From Streptomyces sp. NBC_00433 (GTDB lineage: Bacteria; Actinomycetota; Actinomycetes; Streptomycetales; Streptomycetaceae), in assembly GCA_036015235.1 (NCBI GenBank), contig CP107926.1, positions 5,847,501-5,911,500 on the forward strand: a DNA stretch of 64,000 bases, read 5' to 3'. A program made the translations under genes and the position numbers. Shown here piece by piece: positions 21,050 to 29,140 of the stretch; the stretch's first letter is position 1, and the number at the start of each line of letters is the position of its first letter. Below the pieces are notes generated by a model. The model made no database searches and was not told the origin of the DNA. It saw only the letters and a program-made list of their open reading frames with translations.

Positions 21050-21927
21050 CGGGAACCACCGCCCAGCCAGTCCAGGTCCTGGGCGGTGCGCCGATCGGCG
21101 CCGACCAGGGACAGGAAGGCGTCCTGCAGGGTGGGCGCGGCACCGCGCACCTCGGCGATCGGGCCGTGTGCCACGATGCGCCCCGCGGCCATCACGGCGA
21201 CCCAGTCGCACAGGCTCTCCACCAGCTCCATCACGTGCGAGGAGAAGACGACGGTGCCGCCGCCGGCCGTATAGCGCTCCAGCACACCGCGGATGACCTG
21301 CGCGGACACCGGGTCGACACCCTCGAACGGCTCGTCGAGGAAGAGCACTTCGGGATTGTGCAGCAGCGCGGCGGCCAGGCCGATCTTCTTGCGCATGCCG
21401 GTCGAGTAGTCGACCACCAGCTTGTGCCTTGCGGCCGTCAGGTCCAGCACGTCGAGGAGCTGGGCGGTGCGCTTGTCGACCTCCTCGCCCGGCAGGCCGC
21501 GCAGGCGGCCGGTGTAGGCGAGCAGCTCCCGCCCGGAGAGCCGCTCGAACAGCCGCAGGCCCTCGGGGAGCACGCCGATCCTGGACTTCACCGAGACCGG
21601 GTCGGACCACACATCGTGCCCGTTGACCTGCACCAGCCCGTCGTCGGGCCGCAGCAGGCCGGTGACCATGGACAGCGTGGTGGTCTTTCCCGCGCCGTTC
21701 GGCCCCACCAGGCCGATGAAACGGCCCGCGGGCAGGTCCAGCTCGATGCCCGCGACGGCCGCCTGCTCGCCGAAGCGCTTCCACAGCCCGCGCACCCGCA
21801 CCGCGGGGACGGGCCCTTCGGCCGCCGCGCCCCCCTGCGCCTGCCCGGTGCCACCGGCCGCCCCGTAATACGGCAGGGGCACCCCTCGATCCGCCCGTGC
21901 CGGTGTGCTTTCCGACTCCTGTGCCAT
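21046..21927 (-). CDS. ABC transporter ATP-binding protein
   Basis: 293 residues from ATG 21927. After a disordered 35-residue lead, all ABC motifs are present in order: Walker A GPNGAGKTT, a Q-loop region, a signature variant YSTGMRKK (in place of LSGGQ), Walker B VLFLDEPFEGVD and the H-loop SSHVME. The signature variant with STGM is usual for ABC-2-type exporters of the CcmA/DrrA class. It forms an operon with the permease by a 4-base overlap. Confidence 0.9.
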   Translation of the reverse strand: MAQESESTPARADRGVPLPYYGAAGGTGQAQGGAAAEGPVPAVRVRGLWKRFGEQAAVAGIELDLPAGRFIGLVGPNGAGKTTTLSMVTGLLRPDDGLVQVNGHDVWSDPVSVKSRIGVLPEGLRLFERLSGRELLAYTGRLRGLPGEEVDKRTAQLLDVLDLTAARHKLVVDYSTGMRKKIGLAAALLHNPEVLFLDEPFEGVDPVSAQVIRGVLERYTAGGGTVVFSSHVMELVESLCDWVAVMAAGRIVAHGPIAEVRGAAPTLQDAFLSLVGADRRTAQDLDWLGGGSR

Positions 21928-22047
21928 GTCGCCGCACCCCTCCCCGTGTCCGTACCCGCGCTGGTCCCACGCGTGATGCCACCCTAAGGGGGGCCACTGA
22001 CAGTGACGGATCGGTGGCGGGAAGCACGGTCGGTGACGACGGGCGGG

Positions 22048-22711
22048 TCAGCCGGCGCGGGCCGCGGCCGCCTCCCGGCCGCACGCGTACGCCAGCGGGC
22101 CCAGCAGCTCCTCCGCGTCCGGCAGCCGGCGGTTGGCGGGGGCCGGGCGGCGGGCCCACTGGGCGCAGCCGCCCGGCAGGGTCCTGGCCGGCGGCGCGAC
22201 GACCCAGCGGCCCTCGCCGAGCACCGCCAGGTCCAGCGACTCGGGCAGCCAGCCGAGGCGGCGCAGCATCTCGGGGATCTTCGCGCCCGCACCCGGCAGG
22301 ACGAAGAAGCGCAGGCGGCGCCCCGCGGCGCCGAGCACCGGGCCGAGCGGCAGGTTCATCCGCTCCGTCCTGGCCGGCGCCAGGCAGCCGGCGTCCTCGG
22401 AGACGTCGACGGCGTCGAAGGTGGGCCCGGTGGGCAGCAGGACCCGACGACTCCGGCTGCTTCTGCCACATCCGGCGCACCGCGGGGGCGGTGCCGCCGC
22501 GGGCCGTCCAGTCCGGCCGGGCGGGGTGTGCGCCGGGCGCGGCACAGCCGGCGGACCCGCAGGAGCAGCGGGGCGCACCGGAGGCATCGGCCTCCAGCCA
22601 GACTCCCGGCAGCTCGTCCCAGTGCCGTTCCTCCGCGTGGCGGACCGCCGCGTCGAGGAGCTGACCCGTGAACTGGCCCGGGACTCCGGTGCTGTCTTCC
22701 GCGCGCTGCAC
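22048..22711 (-). pseudogene. Bifunctional DNA primase/polymerase-like gene with a +1 frameshift
   Basis: The reading frame from GTG 22711 gives a start (LLDAAVRHAEERHWDELPGVW, CSCGSAGC) typical of the small actinobacterial proteins labelled bifunctional DNA primase/polymerase, and continues to WQKQPESS. The rest of the family sequence (VLLPTGPTFDAVDVSEDAG ... LPDAEELLGPLAYACGR) is found in another frame, ending with TGA at 22048. The two join exactly if one base is removed from the CCC run at 22443-22445. Either the gene is inactivated, or this is an assembly error in a homopolymer. Intact, the protein would have about 220 residues. It lies upstream of the ABC operon on the same strand. Confidence 0.75.
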
Positions 22712-22950
22712 AACTGCCGCCGTGGTGGGGTGTTACGGGGTGATGTCGCGGCTCATGGCGGGCGCACGGATGCACTGCCGGGGGCGCGTACGGGCAGCGG
22801 GCGTCCCGTGGGGGTAGTCAGTGGAGGGCGGCCCGCCGGGCGGCTCCGGTGGGACACCGGCAAAGCGGGGCATTTTCCGCCCGAAGGGTGGGAAGCATCC
22901 GCACAGGGAGCCGCACCACCGGTACGGCCGCACTGCCGCCCAGCCGCGGC

Positions 22951-23064
22951 CGCCGCAGGGCCGTGGACGAAGAGCCGTGAGGCACAAGGCTGTAAGACCT
23001 GAAAGACGCAGGGCCGCAAGGCGAAGAGCCCTGAGACGCAGAGCCGTTGGACGCAGGGCCGTAA
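22951..23064 (+). repeat. 15-bp imperfect repeat array upstream of the HTH-TPR regulator
   Basis: Seven 15-base units begin at 22951, 22966, 22981, 23005, 23020, 23035 and 23050, with one 9-base unit at 22996. The consensus is GACGCAGGGCCGTAA. The phase is kept at multiples of three, but the encoded peptide (RRRAV-like or LRPTA-like) looks non-functional. The rest of the 22712-23110 spacer shows no gene. Confidence 0.8.
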
Positions 23065-23110
23065 CGACGTCAGTCACCAGGACGGGGTTGACGAGGACGA
23101 GGGGGACACC

Positions 23111-24490
23111 ATGGCCGCACGACCACTTGTGGCGCGGCAGCCGAACGAGCGGCTCCAGTCGCTGATCCAGGAGGCCGGCTGCTCCAATGCCGGGCTCGCC
23201 CGCAGGGTCAACATGTGCGGGGCGGAGCACGGGCTCGACCTGCGCTACGACAAGACGTCGGTGGCCCGCTGGCTGCGCGGCCAGCAGCCGCGGGGCCGGG
23301 CGCCCGGCATCGTGGCCGAGGCGCTGGGGCGCAAGCTCGGCCGCGCGGTGTCGATAGACGAGATCGGCATGGCCGACGGCAAGAACCTGGCCACCGGCAT
23401 CGGCCTGCATTTCGCGCCGACCGTGCTGGGCGCGATCGAGCAGGTATGCGAGCTGTGGCGCAGCGACGTCGGCAGGCGCGACTTCCTGACCGGTTCGACG
23501 GTCGCGGCCTCGGCCCTTGTCGAGCCGAGCAGGGACTGGCTGATCACCCGCCCCGACCAGGGGGTGGCGCGCAACGGCGGTGCCAGGGTGGGCGCTTCCG
23601 ACGTCGAGGCGGTCAAGGCCACCACCCAGGCGCTCACGGACCTGGACCACAGGTTCGGCAGCGGGCATGTCAGACCGGTCGTCGTGCACTACCTGAACAG
23701 CGTGGTGTCGGGCCTGCTGGCGGGCAGTTACCGCGAGTCGGTGGGACGCGAGTTGTTCTCCGCGGTCGCCCGGCTCACCGAACTGGCGGGGTACATGGCG
23801 GTGGACACCGGCCAGCCCGGCCTGGCGCAGCGCTACTACATCCAGGCACTGCGGCTCGCCCAGGCGGCGGGCGACCGCGGTTACGGCGGCTACATCCTGG
23901 CCGCGAGCATGAGCCATCTGGCGGCCGCGCTCGGCAATCCCCGGGAGATCGCCCAACTCGCCCGCGCCGCACAGGAAGGCGCCAGGGGCCAGGTCGGGCA
24001 CACGGCCGAGGCGATGTTCTACGCGGCAGAGGCGCGCGGCCACGCGCTGCTCGGTGACGCCCGCACCTTCGCCACCGTCGCCGGGCTCGCCGTCGAGGCC
24101 ATGGAGCGCTCCGAGCCCGACCAGGACCCGCCCTGGATCGCGCACTTCGACCACGCCTATCTCGCCGACGAACTGGCGCACTGTCACCGGGACCTGGGCC
24201 AGGCCGTGCCCGCCGCCCGGCGCGCGGAGGAGGCGCTCGCTGCGCACCCCGCCAACCGCGCCCGGCGCCGGGCGATCGACATGCTGCTGCTCGCCGACGC
24301 CCAGGTGCAGCAGCGCGAGATCGAGCAGGCCTGCCACACCGGCACCCAGGCCGTCGCGCTGCTGTCGGGGCTGCGCTCGGACCGCGGCGCGGAATACCTG
24401 GAGGACTTCCGCCGCCGCCTCGACCCGTTCTCGCACGAGCCGTCGGTACGGGAGTTCGGCGCCCGCATCGAGGCGCAGGACGCCGCGTAA
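23111..24490 (+). CDS. HTH-TPR regulatory protein (NsdA/NsdB-like)
   Basis: 459 residues from ATG 23111. The N-terminus (about 1-75) is an HTH-like segment (GLARRVNMCG, KTSVARWLRGQQPRGR). The bulk is helical TPR-like repeats, with recognisable patterns such as LAQRYYIQALRLAQAAGD and AEAMFYAAEARGHALLGDA. Proteins of this type are conserved across Streptomyces; some relatives (NsdA, NsdB) are known as negative regulators of differentiation and antibiotic production. Which of these, if any, is the ortholog cannot be told here. The upstream spacer is occupied by a 15-bp repeat array. A 13-bp perfect hairpin follows the stop. Confidence 0.8.
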   Translation: MAARPLVARQPNERLQSLIQEAGCSNAGLARRVNMCGAEHGLDLRYDKTSVARWLRGQQPRGRAPGIVAEALGRKLGRAVSIDEIGMADGKNLATGIGLHFAPTVLGAIEQVCELWRSDVGRRDFLTGSTVAASALVEPSRDWLITRPDQGVARNGGARVGASDVEAVKATTQALTDLDHRFGSGHVRPVVVHYLNSVVSGLLAGSYRESVGRELFSAVARLTELAGYMAVDTGQPGLAQRYYIQALRLAQAAGDRGYGGYILAASMSHLAAALGNPREIAQLARAAQEGARGQVGHTAEAMFYAAEARGHALLGDARTFATVAGLAVEAMERSEPDQDPPWIAHFDHAYLADELAHCHRDLGQAVPAARRAEEALAAHPANRARRRAIDMLLLADAQVQQREIEQACHTGTQAVALLSGLRSDRGAEYLEDFRRRLDPFSHEPSVREFGARIEAQDAA

Positions 24491-24570
24491 ACGGTCAACA
24501 GGCAACTACAGACCGAATCGTTACCCTACCGACACCGTTCGAGTGGAACGCCGCAAATTGCTGGAGAAAC

Positions 24571-24601
24571 CCGGCGGCGCCGCCTTCCGCGGCGCCGCCG
24601 G
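24571..24601 (+). terminator. Perfect 13-bp GC hairpin after the HTH-TPR gene
   Basis: CCGGCGGCGCCGC (24571-24583) and its exact reverse complement (24589-24601) enclose CTTCC. There is no T-run. It is placed 80 bases after the stop, before the next gene's promoter region. Confidence 0.55.
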
Positions 24602-24717
24602 CCCCACGTCAACGAGGCGTCCGGGCGCTCACTCGTTCGGGTTCGTGGCCCCTCTCCCCGTTCACCCGGTAGCGTGTGCAGACGTCCGACACTGGGTGAA
24701 GGCGGGAGTCAACGGCG

Positions 24718-26154
24718 ATGCACAGCAACGGACGCGGCGAGGAAACGCCCGAACCGTACCGGGGCGTCGTCCTCCCGGCCGGGCAGCAGCAGCCCGCGAC
24801 CTACGACGACCACGTCCAGCCGGCAGGCGGCACCCCCTGGGGCGAGCAGCCACAGCACCCCGGCCAGCCGCCCGTACCTCCGCAGGCGCCGCCGCCCTAC
24901 CCGCCGCAGGCCGTCGAGCCCGCGGACGCCACCCAGATGCTGCCGCCGTATCCGGGCGCCGGACCCGCACCCGTACCCCCGGTCCCGCCGCAGCCCGCCG
25001 TGCCGGTCGCCGACGCGACCCAGATGCTGCCCCCGTACCCGGGCACCGTCCCGCCGGAGCCCGCTCCCGCAGAGGCCACCCAGGCGCTGCCGCTGTCGAT
25101 CTTCCACGAGCAGGACCAGCAGCCCTACGACGCCTACGGTCAGCAGCAACAGCAACAGCAGCAGCAGCCGCCGCAGGGCTACGCCGGGCAGGACTTCCCC
25201 GGCGCCCAGCAATATGCCGAGCCGCAGCAATACGCCGGCCAGCAGAACTACGCCGATCCGCAGTCGTACGGCGGCCAGCAGCAGTTCGCGGCGCAGGGCG
25301 GCTACGACCAGCAGGGGCAGCAGCCCGGCCCGCAGCACGACAGCGACTACGACCACCTGTTCAGGACCGACGTCCCCGGACCCGAGCCGCTGCGCCAGCG
25401 CATCATCCAGCCGCCCTCCGCCCAGCAGCAGGCGCAGCAGCAGGCGTACGGCAGGCCGCCGTGGGAGCCCGGCTACGACCAGAACGGCTACGACGACGGC
25501 GACGACCGCCGCCGGATGTCGCCCAAAGTGCTGATCGGGATAGTCGTGGCCGGCTGCGTGGTGGCCGGCCTGGTGGTCGGCGCGCTGATGAACGGCGGCG
25601 GCAAGTCCGACACCGACGCCGGCAAGCCGAGCGCGACCGCCTCCGGCACGGCGACCGGTTCCGCCTCCGACAGCCCCGCGGCCGCGGCGGGCGGCGACGC
25701 CGAGGCGCAGGCCAAGGCGCTGGACGCGCTGCTTAAGACCAGCGGCGCCAGCCGCAGTTCGGTGGTCAACGCGGTCGAGTCGATCAGGGGCTGCAAGAAC
25801 CTGCCTGGTGCCGCCGCCGACCTGCGGGCCGCCGCGACCCAGCGGACCGGCCTGGTCACCCAGCTCAGCGGCCTCGCCGTCGACAAGCTGCCCAACCACG
25901 CGGAATTGACCACGGCGCTCACCAAGGCCTGGCAGGCGTCCGCCGCCGCCGACGGCCACTACGCGGCATGGGCCGACCAGGCCGCGGGCGGTGGCAAGGT
26001 CTGCAAGAGCGGCCACGCCCGCAACACCCCGGAGGCGCAGGCGGCCAACAACCAGAGCATCACGGCCACCAGTCAGAAGAAGGCCGCGGTGAAGCTGTGG
26101 AATGCCATCGCTTCCAAGTACGGCCTCACCCAGCGGCAGTACAGCCAGCTCTGA
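24718..26154 (+). CDS. Pro/Gln-rich single-pass membrane protein with repeated ATQ motifs
   Basis: 478 residues from ATG 24718. The cytoplasmic N-terminal 265 residues are disordered, rich in Pro, Gln and Tyr, and include a run of nine Gln. Two copies of ADATQMLPPYPG and a third, looser copy (AEATQALPLS) are spaced by about 35 residues; such Thr-Gln motifs could be phosphorylated and read by FHA domains. One membrane helix follows (VLIGIVVAGCVVAGLVVGALM, about 265-290). The extracellular part has a Ser/Ala linker and a helical domain of about 150 residues with two Cys (SIRGCKNL, GGKVCKSG). Domain function is unknown. It converges on the binding-protein gene. Confidence 0.8.
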   Translation: MHSNGRGEETPEPYRGVVLPAGQQQPATYDDHVQPAGGTPWGEQPQHPGQPPVPPQAPPPYPPQAVEPADATQMLPPYPGAGPAPVPPVPPQPAVPVADATQMLPPYPGTVPPEPAPAEATQALPLSIFHEQDQQPYDAYGQQQQQQQQQPPQGYAGQDFPGAQQYAEPQQYAGQQNYADPQSYGGQQQFAAQGGYDQQGQQPGPQHDSDYDHLFRTDVPGPEPLRQRIIQPPSAQQQAQQQAYGRPPWEPGYDQNGYDDGDDRRRMSPKVLIGIVVAGCVVAGLVVGALMNGGGKSDTDAGKPSATASGTATGSASDSPAAAAGGDAEAQAKALDALLKTSGASRSSVVNAVESIRGCKNLPGAAADLRAAATQRTGLVTQLSGLAVDKLPNHAELTTALTKAWQASAAADGHYAAWADQAAGGGKVCKSGHARNTPEAQAANNQSITATSQKKAAVKLWNAIASKYGLTQRQYSQL

Positions 26155-26186
26155 GCCTTCGGGCCGGCAGGCACGTACCCGCACCG

Positions 26187-26241
26187 CATGGCCATGGGAA
26201 AGGGCCAGGGCACCAGGCCCTGGCCCTTTCCCATGGCCATG
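26187..26241. terminator. Perfect 25-bp hairpin between convergent genes
   Basis: Arms 26187-26211 and 26217-26241 are exact reverse complements with the 5-base loop ACCAG, and the outer end is CATGGCCATG. It lies midway between the stops of two convergent genes, so it can act in both directions. There is no T-run. Confidence 0.75.
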
Positions 26242-26285
26242 TACGCCGGCCGTCTCAGCCGGGGCCACCCCAGCCGGCCGTCGCG

Positions 26286-27545
26286 TCAGCCGATGCTCGA
26301 AGCCGTCTTCAGCGTCGCCGCCACGTCCACGAAGTCCGACCCCTCCTGCACCAGCTTGCCGTTCTTGACCACCTGGTAGGTGACCTTGGAGTCGACGAGC
26401 CTGGCGTGGTCGGGGATGTCGAGCAGGTCGGTGTCGGTCCAGCCGAGGTCGGGGGTGAGCCCGCCGGTGGACAGCTTGGTGGTGTGGTCGAGCGCCTTCT
26501 GCACGGAGTCGGCGTCGATCTCCGCGCCCTCCTTCATCGACCTGATCACCTTCGCGAAGACGGTGTAGGCGATCCACGTGGTCTGCACCCCGGGGTCGGC
26601 CACGTCGATACGGTCGTCGGAGAAGGCGTACTTGTTGACGACCGCCTTCATCTCGTCCCACTTGGGGTCGGACGCCGGCGGATACCAGTCGGTGACCACG
26701 GCGTTCTCCAGCGGGCTGTGCGGGCCGCCGGTGGCGTCCACAAGGGACTGCTGGACGCTGCCTATCACCGAGGACAGCCTGACCCTCGGCGGCTTGTTCC
26801 CGAGCCTGCGCAGCGAGTCGAAGAAGGTGCTGGTGTGGTCGCCGAGCACCGCGGACACGCAACTGGTCGACTTGTTGTCGCCGATCGCCCGCTGTGCCAC
26901 GTCGGTGTAGTCCGAGGCGTCGTCCTTGGCGGGCAGGTCGCGGGCGGGGGTGCGGCCGCCGGCCGAGAGGCCCTGGTCGAGGAAGATCGGGAACTGGTCG
27001 CCCGTGATGGTGTCCGGCCGCACCAGCGCCACCTTCTTGCACATCCGCGACAACTGCGAGCCGCTGCCCGCGAGAAGCGCGGGCAGCCCGCCGTTGACCG
27101 GGTACGACAGCGGGCTCTGGAATTCGTCCTGCGTGATGCCGTAACCGCCGACATAGGCGATGTTGTTTGATTCCAGCGCCGTGGTGAAGGAGCCGCCCTG
27201 CTGGCTGTACGAGCCCACGACGGCGACCGCGTGCGCGTCGGCGGCCTGCTGGGCGCACTGCGACACCGCGACCGAGTCGTTGCGCTCGTTGCAGGTCAGC
27301 ACCTTGAGCTTGCGGCCGCCCAGCCCGCCGGAGTCGTTGACGTAGTGCTCGAAGGCCTGCGCCATGGCGAGCATTCCCGGCATATTGGTCGCCCTGGTGT
27401 TCTCCGGTGCCCACGTCATCACCACGATGGGCCCCCGGGAGCCGCCCGCGCTCCCCGGGATCACACCACAGCCACTGAGCAGCGCACCTGCGGCCAGCAG
27501 TGGGACGACAGCCTGGCGAGCCTTGCACGTGCGCCGATCAGTCAT
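26286..27545 (-). CDS. ABC transporter substrate-binding lipoprotein (branched-chain amino acid type)
   Basis: 419 residues from ATG 27545. The signal ends in the lipobox LSGC with Cys26. The mature protein has the Leu/Ile/Val-binding (periplasmic binding fold I) pattern, with PIVVMTWAPE at the start, AVAVVGSYSQQGGSFTTALE and IAYVGGYG at the ligand cleft, and a C-terminal lobe (VVTDWYPPASDPKWDE). Permease and ATPase genes are absent nearby, so it may be an orphan sensor or receptor. Longer N-terminal extensions overlap the divergent gene and were rejected. Confidence 0.83.
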   Translation of the reverse strand: MTDRRTCKARQAVVPLLAAGALLSGCGVIPGSAGGSRGPIVVMTWAPENTRATNMPGMLAMAQAFEHYVNDSGGLGGRKLKVLTCNERNDSVAVSQCAQQAADAHAVAVVGSYSQQGGSFTTALESNNIAYVGGYGITQDEFQSPLSYPVNGGLPALLAGSGSQLSRMCKKVALVRPDTITGDQFPIFLDQGLSAGGRTPARDLPAKDDASDYTDVAQRAIGDNKSTSCVSAVLGDHTSTFFDSLRRLGNKPPRVRLSSVIGSVQQSLVDATGGPHSPLENAVVTDWYPPASDPKWDEMKAVVNKYAFSDDRIDVADPGVQTTWIAYTVFAKVIRSMKEGAEIDADSVQKALDHTTKLSTGGLTPDLGWTDTDLLDIPDHARLVDSKVTYQVVKNGKLVQEGSDFVDVAATLKTASSIG

Positions 27546-27714
27546 AGGTACGGAAGATTCCGGTCCGTGCCCAACGTGGGGGTGACCGCAAGGGAACGGG
27601 CGGTCACTTTCAGGTGAATTACAGGTGCCGACGTTCGATTGCGTACGATTGTCCGTCGTGCAAGGTTCGGAGAAGTCTTCCCGTCGCGGCCGTGTCTCCT
27701 CCACGATGGGAGGC

Positions 27715-28152
27715 ATGCCCCTCAACGACATGCCGTGGTGGCGCTGGCGCAGCAATGTGCGCTCGGCGCTCCACATGATCAGTGACCCCGTCTTCCAGCG
27801 CGAGGTCTGGCAGACCGGGCGCGCGGGCTACGGCGACGTCACGGACGCCGTCTACCGCCTTGTCGAGGACACCTGGCTCGACAACTGGTCGGCGGACAAA
27901 TACGTCGGCACCATATTCCGCGACGCGCAGGAGGCGGCGCTGGTCGACGTCGCGGTGCTGCGGGTGCTGAAGATCCTGCACCAGGTGGGGGCGGACGCGC
28001 CGGCCTCGGCGTATCTCGAGCACCCCGGCTGGCCGGACGCGGTCCACGCCGCGCGCGAGGCGCACGTCCTGATGGCCGGCGCGGACGGCGAGGACCCCGA
28101 CAGCCCGCCGCGCTCGCTGGAGGTGCTGGCGATCTACACGCGTTCCGCGTGA
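27715..28152 (+). CDS. Conserved actinobacterial small protein, function unknown
   Basis: 145 residues from ATG 27715. ATG 27706, three codons upstream, is equally possible: GGGAGG lies between the two and is too close to the later one. The protein is Trp-rich at the start (MPWWRWRSNVRSALHM), with an all-helical look (EDTWLDNWSADKYVGTIFRDAQEAALVDVAVLRVL). The sequence appears strongly conserved in Streptomyces from my recollection, without a defined role. It sits 45 bases before purU on the same strand and is probably co-transcribed with it. No catalytic motif is visible. Confidence 0.75.
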   Translation: MPLNDMPWWRWRSNVRSALHMISDPVFQREVWQTGRAGYGDVTDAVYRLVEDTWLDNWSADKYVGTIFRDAQEAALVDVAVLRVLKILHQVGADAPASAYLEHPGWPDAVHAAREAHVLMAGADGEDPDSPPRSLEVLAIYTRSA

Positions 28153-28197
28153 CGGACACCGCGGCACGCGCACAGGCGCGTGTGCGAGGCTGACGGG

Positions 28198-29076
28198 GTG
28201 AACGAACAGCCGTCGCAGCCGCCCGTCGAACCGCAGTACGTCCTGACCCTGTCCTGCCCCGACAAGCAGGGCATCGTGCACGCGGTGTCGAGTTACCTCT
28301 TCATGACCGGCTGCAACATCGTGGACAGCCAGCAGTTCGGCGACCGCGACACCGGGCTGTTCTTCATGCGGGTGCACTTCGCCGCCGAGCCCCCCGTCGA
28401 CGTGGACAAGCTGCGTGCCAGCTTCGCGGCGATCGCCGACGCCTACCACATGGACTGGCGGATCCACCCGTCCGCCGAGCGCATGCGCATCGTGCTCATG
28501 GTCAGCAAGTTCGGGCACTGCCTCAACGACCTGCTCTTCCGCACCAGCATCGGCGCGCTGCCGGTGGAGATCGCCGCGGTGGTGTCCAACCACACCGACT
28601 TCCGCGAGCTGGTCGGCTCGTACGGCGTCCCCTTCCACCACATCCCGGTCACCCGCGACACCAAGGCCGAGGCCGAGGCGCAGGTGCTCGACCTGGTGCG
28701 CGCCGAAGGCGTGGAGCTGGTGGTGCTCGCCCGCTACATGCAGGTGCTGTCCGACAACCTGTGCCGGGAGCTGTCGGGGAGGATCATCAACATCCACCAC
28801 TCCTTCCTGCCGAGCTTCAAGGGCGCCAAGCCCTACCACCAGGCGCACGACCGGGGCGTGAAGCTGATCGGCGCGACCGCGCACTACGTGACGGCCGACC
28901 TCGACGAGGGGCCGATCATCGAGCAGGAGGTCGAGCGGGTCGGCCACGAGGTCACCCCCGAGCACCTGGTCGCCATCGGGCGCGACGTGGAGTGCCAGGC
29001 GCTGGCCCGCGCGGTGAAGTGGCACAGCGAGCACCGGGTGCTGCTCAACGGCCGCCGTACGGTCGTCTTCGCCTGA
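28198..29076 (+). CDS. purU: Formyltetrahydrofolate deformylase
   Basis: 292 residues from GTG 28198. PurU hydrolyses 10-formyltetrahydrofolate to formate and tetrahydrofolate, balancing the one-carbon pool and feeding formate to purine synthesis. The N-terminal ACT domain (LTLSCPDKQGIVHAVSSYL, about 15-90) is followed by the formyltransferase fold, with RIVLMVSKFGHCLNDLL. The catalytic segment is INIHHSFLPSFKGAKPYHQA, then GATAHYVTADLDEGPII with the catalytic His and Asp. The length is normal. This ACT plus formyl_trans pairing distinguishes PurU from PurN. Confidence 0.95.
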   Translation: MNEQPSQPPVEPQYVLTLSCPDKQGIVHAVSSYLFMTGCNIVDSQQFGDRDTGLFFMRVHFAAEPPVDVDKLRASFAAIADAYHMDWRIHPSAERMRIVLMVSKFGHCLNDLLFRTSIGALPVEIAAVVSNHTDFRELVGSYGVPFHHIPVTRDTKAEAEAQVLDLVRAEGVELVVLARYMQVLSDNLCRELSGRIINIHHSFLPSFKGAKPYHQAHDRGVKLIGATAHYVTADLDEGPIIEQEVERVGHEVTPEHLVAIGRDVECQALARAVKWHSEHRVLLNGRRTVVFA

Positions 29077-29140
29077 GCCTGGCGGTCCGGTGGCCCGGCC
29101 CGACCCGGCCCTTCGGCTTCGGTGACCGGTCCGAGGCCGC

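Noticed and set aside
19397..22711. Single 1104-codon fusion of a primase-like start with the ABC permease
   Set aside because: The frame merely stays open through the ABC ATPase gene. Ribosome binding site, overlaps and domain borders show three separate genes, one of them frameshifted.
22951..23064. Small gene coding a repetitive RRRAV or LRPTA peptide
   Set aside because: Frames on both strands are open only through the repeat. There is no ribosome binding site and the peptide composition is implausible.
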